A DNA stretch of 64,000 nucleotides from assembly GCF_040869045.1 (NCBI RefSeq), contig NW_027137032.1, positions 124,001 to 188,000 of the forward strand, read 5' to 3'. Source of the DNA: Eurosta solidaginis (taxonomy: Eukaryota > Arthropoda > Insecta > Diptera > Tephritidae). A model generated the notes under the pieces. The model worked only from the letters and a program-made list of their open reading frames with translations. It was not told the DNA's origin and did not search any database. Made by a program: the position numbers and the translations under genes. Every line of letters begins with the position of its first letter. Position 1 is the stretch's first letter. This document shows positions 19,909-31,110 of the stretch, one piece after another.

Positions 19909-22191
19909 GACACCCAGTTTCACAGGATAATTTTTCGGGAGTCCCGGAACGATGAGCTGGTAGACTACGAACTCCGCACAGTGACTTTTGGAGTAAATTG
20001 TGCCCCGTACTTAGCTATCAGGACTCTCCTCCAGTTAGCTGACGATATTAGGGTTCGTTTCCCTTTGGCTTCCAGGATATTGAAGCAGAATATGTACGTC
20101 GACGACGTTCTCGCAGGTGCCCATGACCGCGAGACAGCACTACAAGCTCGTGACGAGCTCATAGAAGCGCTCAAAGGAGCTGGATTCCCCCTTCGGAAAT
20201 GGACGTCAAACTCGAAAGAGACCTTGGCAGCGTTACCAAAGGAGCACCTGCTAAAGGAGGAGTTCCTGGAAATTGATGACCTCAGTGAAGCCAGGATGTT
20301 AGGTATACGGTGGAATGCGGTACACGATATGTTCCATTTTAGCGTCCAGGAAATCCCTACAAAACCAAATTACACCAAACGTGAGGTTTTGTCTTATGTT
20401 GCCAAATTATTTGACCCCGCAGGATGGTTAGGACCCATAGTAGTAGAAGCCAAAATCTTGATGCAAGACATATGGCTTACGAAGATTGATTGGGATGATA
20501 GCCTCCCTCCAGACCCTCACCGGCGATGGGAAACATTTCTAAAAAATTATACCCACATTTCAGAAATTAAAATTCCACGGTGGATTCATTTCACACCGTG
20601 GCATGAAATCGAGTTCCACGGTTTTTGCGATGCCTCGGAAAAGGCATATGCAGCCGCCCTTTATGTTAGAGTGTACGACCGCACAACAAACAGGTCTCCT
20701 CATGTCAGTTTACTGGTAGGTAAAACCAAGGTGGCTCCAGTTAAAACCGTCTCTTTACCACGGTTGGAATTATGTGGAGCATTGCTTCTGGCCGAACTTA
20801 TCCACGCTTTGCTCCCCCAATTCGACGTTACGCAACCGACCATCTACAAATGGACGGACTCGACCATCGTGCTCTCCTGGATGAAGAAGCCACCGTGCTG
20901 CTGGACAACCTTCGTGGCGAATCGGGTCGCAAAAATTGATGAGCTCGTCGGAGTGGAGGGATGGAATCATGTGGAATCTAGCGATAATCCAGCGGACCTG
21001 GGCAGTCGCGGTGTGACTCCGCAAGAGTTGGCGGACAGCACGCTCTGGTGGCAAGGCCCCAGATGGCTGAAGGCGCCCCCATCGGAGTGGCCAAGCAAAA
21101 CAGATGCCTTGCTTATGGAAACGGACCTAGAACAACGAGCGGTCCGAGCTCATACCACCAGCGCTCAAGAACTTCCGGATCTTCTGGAGCGATTTTCGAA
21201 CTTTTCGAGAGCCCTCAGAGTCATCGCCCGGATCTTCCAGTTCTACCGCAACACGCATCCTGTGCATAAGTTAACCCCCCGCAAGGGCACCCCAGATATC
21301 TCACCAGAAGAAATTAAGATGGTAAAAGCCCGGCTAATTCGTTTAACGCAGAAACGATGCTTCGCTGAAGAGTATCGGATGCTAGCTTCAACTGATGCCG
21401 TGAGCTCAAAGAGTTCCATCCGCACCCTCAACCCATTCCTCGATGCGGACGGAATAATGCGCGTGGGAGGAAGATTGGAGCTGTCGACGATACCCTACAA
21501 CGAACGTTGTCCAGTTATTCTCCCATACGACTGCGCGTTTTCGCGGCTTGTAGTAAAATTTTCCCATTTGATTTCCCTACACGGAGGAAATCAACTAATG
21601 CTACGACTTTTGCGATCAGAATATTGGATCGTGAAGCTAAAAAATTTGATAAAAAATATAATAAATAATTGCAAAGTTTGTCTCATCTACAGGAAAAGGA
21701 CACGTGAGCAGTTGATGGCAGCACTACCGCCAGAACGAACGGAGCTCTCGCGACCCTTCAATAATACCGGAATCGATTTCACTGGTCCGTTCGACATCAA
21801 AAATTATACGGGCAGGGCATGCCTATTAACGAAGGGTTATGTCTGCGTGTTTGTTTGTTTTGCTACGAAAGCAATACACTTAGAGGCAACAAGCGATCTA
21901 TCGACAGCCACATTTCTGGCTGCATTTGCGCGGTTCATATCTCGGCGAGGCTGTCCCCACCAGGTGTATTCGGACAATGGGACGAACTTTGTAGGAGCAA
22001 ACAAAGCATTAAGGCAAGACTTTCGGAATTTCATGACTGAAGCTGCTCGGCATACCACTATGTCATATGCCCATCAAGAAATCCACTGGCATTTTATCCC
22101 ACCAGGAGCACCCCACATGGGAGGACTATGGGAAGCAGGAGTGAAGAGTTTCAAACCCATTTCCGCAAAATTTCAACTACCATGCGATTAA
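19909..22191 (+). CDS. pol: BEL pol: RT catalytic core, RNase H, integrase
   Basis: Largest intact pol piece. Numbering from the GTG at 19981 (736 residues): YVDD at 39-42; RNase H acidic residues D217 (FCDAS), E263 (RLEL) and D293 (WTDST); integrase HHCC H529, H534, C564, C567; catalytic D599 (GIDFTGP), D665 (YSDNG) and E718 (GLWEAG). Upstream of 19981 the frame stays open to about 19909, giving the rest of the RT fingers/palm (FHRIIF, TFGVNCAPY). The true frame ends at about 22155, where an A appears to be missing; the final dozen residues to 22191 are out of frame. All catalytic residues are present, so the element may be intact apart from the frameshifts. Confidence 0.9.
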   Translation, partial: DTQFHRIIFRESRNDELVDYELRTVTFGVNCAPYLAIRTLLQLADDIRVRFPLASRILKQNMYVDDVLAGAHDRETALQARDELIEALKGAGFPLRKWTSNSKETLAALPKEHLLKEEFLEIDDLSEARMLGIRWNAVHDMFHFSVQEIPTKPNYTKREVLSYVAKLFDPAGWLGPIVVEAKILMQDIWLTKIDWDDSLPPDPHRRWETFLKNYTHISEIKIPRWIHFTPWHEIEFHGFCDASEKAYAAALYVRVYDRTTNRSPHVSLLVGKTKVAPVKTVSLPRLELCGALLLAELIHALLPQFDVTQPTIYKWTDSTIVLSWMKKPPCCWTTFVANRVAKIDELVGVEGWNHVESSDNPADLGSRGVTPQELADSTLWWQGPRWLKAPPSEWPSKTDALLMETDLEQRAVRAHTTSAQELPDLLERFSNFSRALRVIARIFQFYRNTHPVHKLTPRKGTPDISPEEIKMVKARLIRLTQKRCFAEEYRMLASTDAVSSKSSIRTLNPFLDADGIMRVGGRLELSTIPYNERCPVILPYDCAFSRLVVKFSHLISLHGGNQLMLRLLRSEYWIVKLKNLIKNIINNCKVCLIYRKRTREQLMAALPPERTELSRPFNNTGIDFTGPFDIKNYTGRACLLTKGYVCVFVCFATKAIHLEATSDLSTATFLAAFARFISRRGCPHQVYSDNGTNFVGANKALRQDFRNFMTEAARHTTMSYAHQEIHWHFIPPGAPHMGGLWEAGVKSFKPISAKFQLPCD

Positions 22192-22439
22192 CAATGGAGG
22201 AATTATCCACTCTACTGGCTAAAATAGAAGCCTGTCTGAACTCGAGACCGATCAGTCCGATGTCTGACAACCCCGACTGCATTGAACCCCTCACCCCTGG
22301 ACACTTTCTGATTGGAAGCCCCATACTCGCGAATGCAGAACCAGAGGTTCAGGGAACACCGATGTCAATCGTCAACCGATGGCAAAAGCTCAAGCTATTC
22401 ATCAAGGATTCTGCCAACGATGGAAGGGAGAGTACTTGA
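22156..22439 (+). pseudogene. pol: BEL integrase C-terminal segment 1
   Basis: The -1 frame after 22155 continues the integrase: HFRKI, EELSTLLAKIEACLNSRP, PLTPGHFLIG, NRWQKLK, all standard BEL integrase C-terminal blocks. The natural frame is lost again near 22392-22393 (CAAG, one A short). The stop at 22439 is out of the natural frame. Confidence 0.82.
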
Positions 22440-22673
22440 AGGAGCTACATAAGAGGGTTAAGTGGCAATACCCCCAACGAAATATTGAGGTTAACGATCT
22501 AGTAATTATCAAAGAGGATAATTTACCCGCTAACGAATGGCGACTTGGTAGAGTGGTGAAGGTTTTCCCAGGCCAAGATAATCGAGTACGGTGGTAGAAT
22601 ACGCACAGCCCGTGGTGTGATTACCCGGCCAATAGTTAAATTAGTCCTACTACCTATCGAAATCCCTAAGTAA
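22394..22673 (+). pseudogene. pol: BEL integrase C-terminal segment 2
   Basis: A further -1 shift gives FCQRWKGEYLKELHKR and NEWRLGRVVKVFPG, the final BEL integrase motifs, until a stop at 22597. Two more single-base losses (near 22590 and 22598) separate this from a last stretch reading GVITRPIVKLVLLP, which ends at a natural-looking TAA at 22671-22673. Same signature as the earlier breaks. Confidence 0.8.
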
Positions 22674-22686
22674 CCAATTCTCTCTT

Positions 22687-22726
22687 TTCAGCTTTCTTTT
22701 TTCTTCTTTCTTTTTTCTTCTCTTAG
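22687..22726 (+). promoter_or_regulatory. Polypyrimidine tract and splice acceptor after pol
   Basis: About 35 nearly uninterrupted pyrimidines ending in CTTCTCTTAG (AG at 22725-22726), with another acceptor-like TCTCTTTTCAG ending at 22691. It lies between the pol stop and the ATG at 22748, where retroviruses place the acceptor for a subgenomic mRNA. Splicing is inferred, not shown. Confidence 0.45.
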
Positions 22727-22747
22727 ATAAAAGTCGTTCAAACCAAA

Positions 22748-22909
22748 ATGGTCCGAGCCAATACTAAAAACCCCATCGATGCCCCTTATGTCAGCATAAC
22801 CACCGACTTCTGTTTTGTCGCCAGCTGCGCCGTATGGACCAGAGGAGAGACTACGCGCCGTCCTCCTCCACCGCCATTGGTGCCAATTGCCTGTCCCCGC
22901 GCCATGTAA
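22748..22909 (+). CDS. Small ORF after the pol splice acceptor
   Basis: 53 codons from the first ATG (AAAATGG context), 21 bp after the acceptor-like AG. No family recognised; proline-rich end (RRPPPPP). It overlaps the next frame, which carries zinc-knuckle residues. It may be the start of the third reading frame, with the connection lost through a one-base shift near 22.85 kb. Confidence 0.35.
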   Translation: MVRANTKNPIDAPYVSITTDFCFVASCAVWTRGETTRRPPPPPLVPIACPRAM

Positions 22910-23205
22910 CGCGCAATTGTCCGTCAACAGGGCGATGTGGCCGATGCCATGAGCAGCATCACAGCCTTCTCCACCTATGGGAGACACCACGGCGAGAGGA
23001 TGACGTGCCACAGGGCCTTGACGAGGTGGAAAATCGGCCAAGTCAGCAACCGCGACCATACCGGGCTCGAGAGCTGTCGGAGTCAAGTGAAGAAATACTG
23101 GAGATTGATGCCAGCGATGAAGACCTCCAGCAGATAAATGCTCTTGTGCCAGTCACCGCCGAAACACCGGTACTCAGACCACCCCTGTCGGGTATCCGGT
23201 CATAG
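22834..23205 (+). pseudogene. Second BEL zinc-knuckle region (env position)
   Basis: Reads NCLSPRHVTRNC, then CGRCHEQHHSLLHL, the knuckle and HHSLLH arrangement seen in BEL Gag and similar to, but clearly different from, this element's own Gag. An acidic stretch follows (SESSEEILEIDASDED). The first cysteine of the CCHC is missing (IGANC), so the segment is truncated or shifted at its start. It is unusually GC-rich beside pol. The ATG at 22834 is probably not a natural start. Confidence 0.7.
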
Positions 23206-23791
23206 TTCTCGGCCGCCTCCTGCGCCCCACCAGCGTCGAGCACAGCGACACCAACGAAGGCGCGTCGCACAACAAGGTCCATCCCGAGGGCTAAGAGACG
23301 CTCGAGAGCGAATACAATGGGCTGCCAGAAACGCTACGGGTTTTTCTGTCCTTATGCCTACCGTGGTGACCAAAGTAATGACAATGGGACGAACTCATGC
23401 AGTACGCGCGGTCCTCGACCTTGGACAACCCATATCCACCATATCTCGGGGCCTTTCACAACGACTCCATCTGCTGCCATGGAATGAAAGGGAACACTGC
23501 GACCTTACCTTGAAGGGTCTGAATGAGAGGGTGCAAATCCAGGCAAAGATCCTTAGGAGCCTCGTAAGGAGCGCCCCTGAGCGTACTATTGATGCGCGTG
23601 TCGCCGATGATTTCGACAACCTGCGCCTGGCAGACCCCTCATTCTATCCGCTCAAGCGCAGTGTCTCTGATTCTGGAGTAGACGCGTGTGGAGCCATACT
23701 CCGTCCTGGACTTAGGCCTGCAACCCCGACGCGACCGGCTGCTCAAAACACCGTTTTTGGATGGGTCATATTCGGAGTAACCCCATACTGA
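23138..23791 (+). pseudogene. Second BEL retropepsin-like domain (env position)
   Basis: 217 codons in the frame one base back from the knuckle segment. From about residue 60 on it resembles a BEL protease module: WAARNATGFSVLMPT, then VRAVLDLGQPISTIS at the active-site position, LADPSF, and AQNTVFGWVIFG as the typical domain end. The catalytic triplet reads DLG instead of DSG/DTG, so it is probably inactive. The first 60 residues are arginine- and proline-rich linker. With the preceding segment it forms a duplicate gag-end/protease block from another BEL lineage. Confidence 0.7.
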
Positions 23792-23898
23792 GCTGGCAAG
23801 CAAAACCTTTAGCGTTAAGAAAAAAATGAGTTTATACGTAATTGAATTTATAATGAAGTTTATACATTAATATTGAATTTATATTGCAGTGATGCTGC
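23792..23898 (+). other. AT-rich spacer before the BEL polypurine tract
   Basis: About 105 bp, A/T-rich, with repeated GAATTTATA/GTTTATAC motifs. No coding potential seen. Confidence 0.6.
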
Positions 23899-23911
23899 AA
23901 GGCGGGCGGCA
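23899..23911 (+). other. BEL polypurine tract
   Basis: AAGGCGGGCGGCA abuts the 3' LTR, the usual G-rich form in BEL elements. Confidence 0.75.
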
Positions 23912-24375
23912 TGTTAACGTCTGCATTATCAACTACAAACCTCACCTGAAAGGGTCGCTGGTAGAAGACTCGCTGCAAGCACTCGTTGCGTTTTTTTCCT
24001 TTCTTGGACTTTGTTCCATCATACGGATCCGTTAAATGGCATCAGTTCCTTGGAGCCTGTAAAAGGGACGAACAGCGATAGACTCGCCCTTATTCTTTTA
24101 CCAGCGATCCATCAGGTGAGTGTTTGCCAATACATTTGTACATTTTCGTCCTTTTATATTTTCAATAAAGGCCTGTGCGACAGGCTATTATATATATATA
24201 TACATATATACTTCATATCTTTGGATATTTAACTTATCTGTTTGTTGTTGGACAGCGAGGCACAGCTGGTAAGTTTTCCATTTCATTATCGGGAGTTTCA
24301 AGAACCGGCTCCCCACAGGTTCCCCGTTTCCGGAATTCACGAGGAATTCCGGCTTCATTTATCCCCGCTCGAACA
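23912..24375 (+). repeat. BEL 3' LTR
   Basis: 464 bp. Versus the 5' LTR: one G/A near the start, TATA to TGTA at 24058-24060, one C/G near 24291, and one T fewer in a T-run. AATAAA at 24164-24169. Confidence 0.95.
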
Positions 24376-24380
24376 CATGC
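24376..24380. repeat. Target site duplication CATGC, right flank of BEL
   Basis: Matches 14133-14137; the satellite resumes in phase. Confidence 0.9.
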
Positions 24381-24999
24381 TAACCTTTAGCCCGGTAAGC
24401 AAATTAAAAAAAAACGCAATATGTAGGCTACACGAGAACGGAGACGTCGAGTAACCAAAACAAATGCGTTAATCAAATTCGTACACGTTATTTATCAATT
24501 TAACTCTAGAATTAAAGGATATACATCGAGAAACAACGTTTGACAACCTTTAAACAGTTTTAATAACTATCTCAAAAATTATCGCTCTGATGCAAACAAC
24601 TGATGAGTTATCTACTTAAATATGATGAACAAAACGACTTACGTATTTAAACATGCTACCTTTAGCCCTGTAAGCAAATAAAAAAAAAAAACGCAATATG
24701 TAGGCTACACGAGAACGGAGACGTCGAGTAACCAAAACAAATGCGTTAAACAAATTCGTACACGTTATTTATCAATTTAACTCTAGAATTAAAGGATATA
24801 CAACGAGAAACAACGTTTGACAACCTTTAAACAGTTTTAATAACTATCTCAAAAATTATCGCTCTGATGCAAACAACTGATGAGTTATCTACTTAAATTT
24901 GATGAACAAAACGACTTACGTATTTTAAACATGCTAACCTTTAGTCCGGTATGCAAATTAAAAAAACGCAATATGTAGGCTACACGAGAACGGAGACGT

Positions 25000-27900
25000 C
25001 GAGTAACCAAAACAAATGCGTTAAACAAATTCGTACACGTTATTTATCAATTTAACTCTAGAATTAAAGGATATACAACGAGAAAACAACGTTTGACAAC
25101 CTTTAAACAGTTTTAATAACTATCTCAAAATTATCGCTCTGATGCAAACAACTGATGAGTTATCTACTTAAATTTGATGAACAAAACGACTTACGTATTC
25201 TAACATGCTAACCTTTAGCCCGGTAAGCAAATTAAAAAAAAAACGCAATATGTAGGCTACACGAAAACGGAGACGTCGAGTAACCAAAACAAATGCGTTA
25301 AACAAATTCGTACACGTTATTTATCAATTTAACTCTAGGATTAAAGGATATACAACGAGAAACAACGTTTGACAACCTTTAAACAGTTTTAATAACTATC
25401 TCAAAAATTATCGCTCTGATGCAAACAACTGATGAGTTATCTATTTAAATAAGATGAACAAAACGACTTACGTATTTTAAACATGCTAACCTTTAGCCCG
25501 GTAAGCAAATTAAAAAAAAAACGCAATATGTAGGCTACACGAGAACGGAGACGTCGAGTAACCAAAACAAATGCGTTAAACAAATTCGTACACGTTATTT
25601 ATCAATTTAACTCTAGAATTAAAGGATATACAACGAGAAACAACGTTTGACAACCTTTAAACAGTTTTAATAACTATCTCAAAAATATCGCTCTGATGCA
25701 AACAACTGATGAGTTATCTACTTAAATTTGATGAACAAAAACGACTTACGTATTTTAAACATGCTAACCTTTAGCCCGGTAAGCAAATTAAAAAAAAAAC
25801 GCAATATGTAGGCTACACGAGAACGGAGACGTCGAGTAACCAAAATAAATGCGTTAAACAAATTCGTACACGTTATTTATCAATTTAACTCTAGAATTAA
25901 AGGATATACAACGAGAAACAACGTTTGACAACCTTTAAACAGTTTTAATAACTATCTCAAAAATTATCGCTCTGATGCAAACAACTGATGAGTTATCTAC
26001 TTAAATTTGTTGAACAAAACAACTTACGTATTTTAAACATGCTAACCTTTAGCCCGGTAAGCAAATTAAAAAAAAACGCAATATGTAGGCTACACGAGAA
26101 CGGAGACGTCGAGTAATCAAAACAAATCCGTTAAACAAATTCGTACACGTTATTTATCAATTTAACTCTAGAATTAAAGGATATACAACGAGAAACAATG
26201 TTTGACAACCTTTAAACAGTTTAATAACTATCTCAAAAATTATCGCTCTGATGCAAACAACTGATGAGTTATCTACTTAAATTTGTTGAACAAAACGACT
26301 TACGTATTTTAAACATGCTAACCTTTAGCCCGGTAAGCAAATTAAAAAAAAAACGCATATGTAGGCTACACGAGAACGGAGACGTCGAGTAACAAAACAA
26401 ATGCGTTAAACAAATTCGTACACGTTATTTATCAATTTAACTCTAGAATTAAAGGATATACAACGAGAAACAAACGTTTGACAACCTTTAAACAGTTTTA
26501 ATAACTATCTCAAAAATTGTCGCTCTGATGCAAACAACTGATGAGTTATCTACTTAAATTTGATGAACAAAACGACTTACGTATTTTAAACATGCTAACC
26601 TTTAGCCCGGTAAGCAAATTAAAAAAAAAAACGCAATATGTAGGCTACACGAGAACGGAGACGTCGAGTAACCAAAACAAATGCGTTAAACAAATTCGTA
26701 CACGTTATTTATCAATTTAACTCTAGAATTAAAGGATATACAACGAGAAACAACGTTTGACAACCTTTAAACAGTTTTAATAACTATCTCAAAAATTATC
26801 GCTCTGATGCAAACAACTGATGAGTTATCTACTTAAATATGATGAACAAAACGACTTACGTATTTAAACATGCTAACCTTTAGCACGGTAAGCAAATTAA
26901 AAAAAAACGCAATATGTGGGCTACACGAGAACGGAGACGTCGAGTAACCAAACAAATGCGTTAAACAAATTCGTACACGTTATTTATCAATTTAACTCTA
27001 GAATTAAAGGATTATACAACGAGAAACAACGTTTGACAACCTTTAAACAGTTTTAATAACTATCTCAAAAATTATCGCTCTGATGCAAACAACTGATGAG
27101 TTATCTACTTAAATATGATGAACAAAACGACTTACGTATTTTAAACATGCTAACCTTTAGCCCGGTAAGCAAATTAAAAAAAAAACGCAATATGTGGGCT
27201 ACACGAGAACGGAGACGTCGAGTAACCAAAACAAATGCGTTAAACAAATTCGTACACGTTATTTATCAACTTAACTCTAGAATTAAAGGATATACAACGA
27301 GAAACAACGTTTGACAACCTTTAAACAGTTTTAATAACTATCTCAAAAATTGTCGCTCTGATGCAAACAACTGATGAGTTATCTACTTAAATTTGATGAA
27401 CAAAACGACTTACGTATTTTAAACATGCTAACCTTTAGCCCGGTAAGCAAATTAAAAAAAAAAACGCAATATGTAGGCTACACGAGAACGGAGACGTCGA
27501 GTAACCAAAACAAATGCATTAAACAAATTCGTACACGTTATTTATCAATTTAACTCTAGAATTAAAGGATATACAACGAGAAACAACGTTTGACAACCTT
27601 TAAACAGTTTTAATAGCTATCTCAAAAATTATCGCTCTGATGCAAACAACTGATGAGTTATCTACTTAAATATGATGAACAAAACGACTTACGTATTTTA
27701 AACATGCTAACCTTTAGCCCGGTAAGCAAATTAAAAAAAAAACGCAATATGTGAGCTACACGAGAACGGAGACGTCGAGTAACCAAAACAAATGCGTTAA
27801 ACAAATTCGTACACGTTATTTATCAATTTAACTCTAGAATTAAAGGATATACAACGAGAAACAACGTTTGACAACCTTTAAACAGTTTTAATAACTATCT

Positions 27901-30900
27901 CAAAAATTATCGCTCTGATGCAAACAACTGATGAGTTATCTACTTAAATATGATGAACAAAACGACTTACGTATTTTAAACATGCTAACCTTTAGCCCGG
28001 TAAGCAAATTAAAAAAAAACGCAATATGTGGGCTACACGAGAACGGAGACGTCGAGTAACCAAAACAAATGCGTTAAACAAATTCGTACACGTTATTTAT
28101 CAATTTAACTCTAGAATTAAAGGATATACAACGAGAAACAACGTTTGACAACCTTTAAACAGTTTTAATAACTATCTCAAAAATTATAGCTCTGATGCAA
28201 ACAACTGATGAGTTATCTACTTAAATTTGATGAACAAAACGACTTACGTATTTTAAACATGCTAACTTTTAGCCCGGTAAGCAAATTAAAAAAAAAACGC
28301 AATATGTAGGCTACACGAAAACGGAGACGTCGAGTAACCAAAACAAATGCGTTAAACAAATTCGTACACGTTATTTATCAATTTAACTCTAGGATTAAAG
28401 GATATACAACGAGAAACAACGTTTGACAACCTTTAAACAGTTTTAATAACTATCTCAAAAATTATCGCTCTGATGCAAACAACTGATGAGTTATCTACTT
28501 AAATATGATGAACAAAACGACTTACGTATTTTAAACATGCTAACCTTTAGCCCGGTAAGCAAATTAAAAAAAAAACGCAATATGTAGGCTACACGAGAAC
28601 GGAGACGTCGAGTAACCAAAACAAATGCGTTAAACAAATTCGTACACGTTATTTATCAATTTAACTCTAGAATTAAAGGATATACAACGAGAAACAACGT
28701 TTGAAAACCTTTAAACAGTTTTGATAACTATCTCAAAAATTATCGCTCTGATGCAAACAACTGATGAGTTATCTACTTAAATTTGATGAACAAAACGACT
28801 TACGTATTTTAAACATGCTTACCTTTAGCCCGGTAAGCAAATTAAAAAAAAACGCAATATGTAGGCTACACGAGAACGGAGACGTCGAGTAACCAAAACA
28901 AATGCGTTAAAAAAATTCGTACACGTTATTTATCAATTTAACTCTAGAATTAAAGGATATACAACGAGAAACAACGTTTGACAACCTTTAAACAGTTTTA
29001 ATAACTATCTCAAAAATTATCGCTCTGATGCAAACAACTGATGAGTTATCTACTTAAATTTGTTGAACAAAACAACTTACGTATTTTAAACATGCTAACC
29101 TTTAGCCCGGTAAGCAAATTAAGAAAAAAACGCAATATGTAGGCTACACGAGAACGGAGACGTCGAGTAACCAAAACAAATGCGTTAAACAAATTCGTAC
29201 ACGTTATTTATCAATTTAACTCTAGAATTAAAGGATATACAACGAGAAACAATGTTTGACAACCTTTAAACAGTTTTAATAACTATCTCAAAAATTATCG
29301 CTCTGATGCAAACAACTGATGAGTTATCTACTTAAATTTGTTGAACAAAACGACTTACGTATTTTAAACATGCTAACCTTTAGCCCGGTAAGCAAATTAA
29401 AAAAAAAACGCAATATGTAGGCTACACGAGAACGGAGACGTCGAGTAACCAAAACAAATGCGTTAAACAAATTCGTACACGTTATTTATCAATTTAACTC
29501 TAGAATTAAAGGATATACAACGAGAAACAACGTTTGACAACCTTTAAACAGTTTTAATAACTATCTCAAAAATTGTCGCTCTGATGCAAACAACTGATGA
29601 GTTATCTACTTAAATTTGATGAACAAAACGACTTACGTATTTTAAACATGCTAACCTTTAGCCCGGTAAGCAAATTCAAAAAAAAAACGCAATATGTAGG
29701 CTACACGAAAACGGAGACGTCGAGTAACCAAAACAAATGCGTTAAACAAATTCGTACACGTTATTTATCAATTTAACTCTAGAATTAAAGGATATACAAC
29801 GAGAAACAACGTTTGACAACCTTTAAACAGTTTTAATAACTATCTCAAAAATTATCGCTCTGATGCAAACAACTGATGAGTTATCTACTTAAATATGATG
29901 AACAAAACGACTTACGTATTTTAAACATGCTAACCTTTAGCACGGTAAGCAAATTAAAAAAAAAACGCAATATGTGGGCTACACGAGAACGGAGACGTCG
30001 AGTAACCAAAACAAATGCGTTAAACAAATTCTCACACGTTATTTATCAATTTAACTCTAGAATTAAAGGATATACAACGAGAAACAACGTTTGACAACCT
30101 TTAAACAGTTTTAATAACTATCTCAAAAATTATCGCTCTGATGCAAACAACTGATGAGTTATCTACTTAAATATGATGAACAAAACGACTTACGTATTTT
30201 AAACATGCTAACCTTTAGCCCGGTAAGCAAATTAAAAAAAAAACGCAATATGTGGGCTACACGAGAACGGAGACGTCGAGTAACCAAAACAAATGCGTTA
30301 AACAAATTCGTACACGTTATTTATCAACTTAACTCTAGAATTAAAGGATATACAACGAGAAACAACGTTTGACAACCTTTAAACAGTTTTAATAACTATC
30401 TCAAAAATTGTCGCTCTGATGCAAACAACTGATGAGTTATCTACTTAAATTTGATGAACAAAACGACTTACGTATTTAAAACATGCTAACCTTTAGCCCG
30501 GTAAGCAAATTAAAAAAAAAAACGCAATATGTAGGCTACACGAGAACGGAGACATCGAGTAACCAAAACAAATGCATTAAACAAATTCGTACACGTTATT
30601 TATCAATTTAACTCTAGAATTAAAGGATATACAACGAGAAACAACGTTTGACAACCTTTAAACAGTTTTAATAGCTATCTCAAAAATTATCGCTCTGATG
30701 CAAACAACTGATGAGTTATCTACTTAAATATGATGAACAAAACGACTTACGTATTTTAAACATGCTAACCTTTAGCCCGGTAAGCAAATTAAAAAAAAAC
30801 GCAATATGTAGGCTACACGAGAACGGAGACGTCGAGTAACCAAAACAAATGCGTTAAACAAATTCGTACACGTTATTTATCAATTTAACTCTAGAATTAA

Positions 30901-31110
30901 AGGATATACAACGAGAAACAACGTTTGACAACCTTTAAACAGTTTTAATAACTATCTCAAAAATTATCGCTCTGATGCAAACAACTGATGAGTTATCTAC
31001 TTAAATATGATGAACAAAACGACTTCCGTATTTTAAACATGCTAACCTTTAGCCCGGTAAGCAAATTAAAAAAAAAACGCAATATGTGGGCTACACGAGA
31101 ACGGAGACGT
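25000..31110. repeat. Higher-order duplication, 11 monomers (about 3.06 kb) x2
   Basis: Private variants recur at offsets of 3053-3058 bp: ACGAAAACGG (25261, 28315), CTCTAGGATT (25333, 28387), AACAACTTA (about 26019, 29072), ACAATGTTTG (26195, 29249), AATGCATTAAAC (27513, 30571), TTTTAATAGC (about 27608, 30666). The two copies are adjacent; the outer edges are approximate. Confidence 0.8.

Larger units (their letters stand above)
14138..24375 (+). mobile_element. BEL/Pao LTR retrotransposon, 10.2 kb
   Basis: The order is LTR, tRNA-Tyr-type primer site, 2.8-kb repetitive leader, gag-protease, RT-RNase H-integrase, extra gag/protease-like segment, polypurine tract, LTR. BEL identity rests on the DUF1759-type Gag, the DSGS retropepsin fused behind three zinc knuckles, the YVDD reverse transcriptase and the BEL-type integrase. 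The LTRs differ by three substitutions and one T-run indel, so insertion was recent. pol is interrupted by one stop and about six single-base frameshifts, all of which look like missing bases in short homopolymers. Confidence 0.95.

Noticed and set aside
22688..23086. Minus-strand 132-codon frame opposite the BEL third region
   Set aside because: No recognisable motif; it is the antisense of the zinc-knuckle/polypyrimidine region and ends in a poly-lysine tail from the pyrimidine tract.
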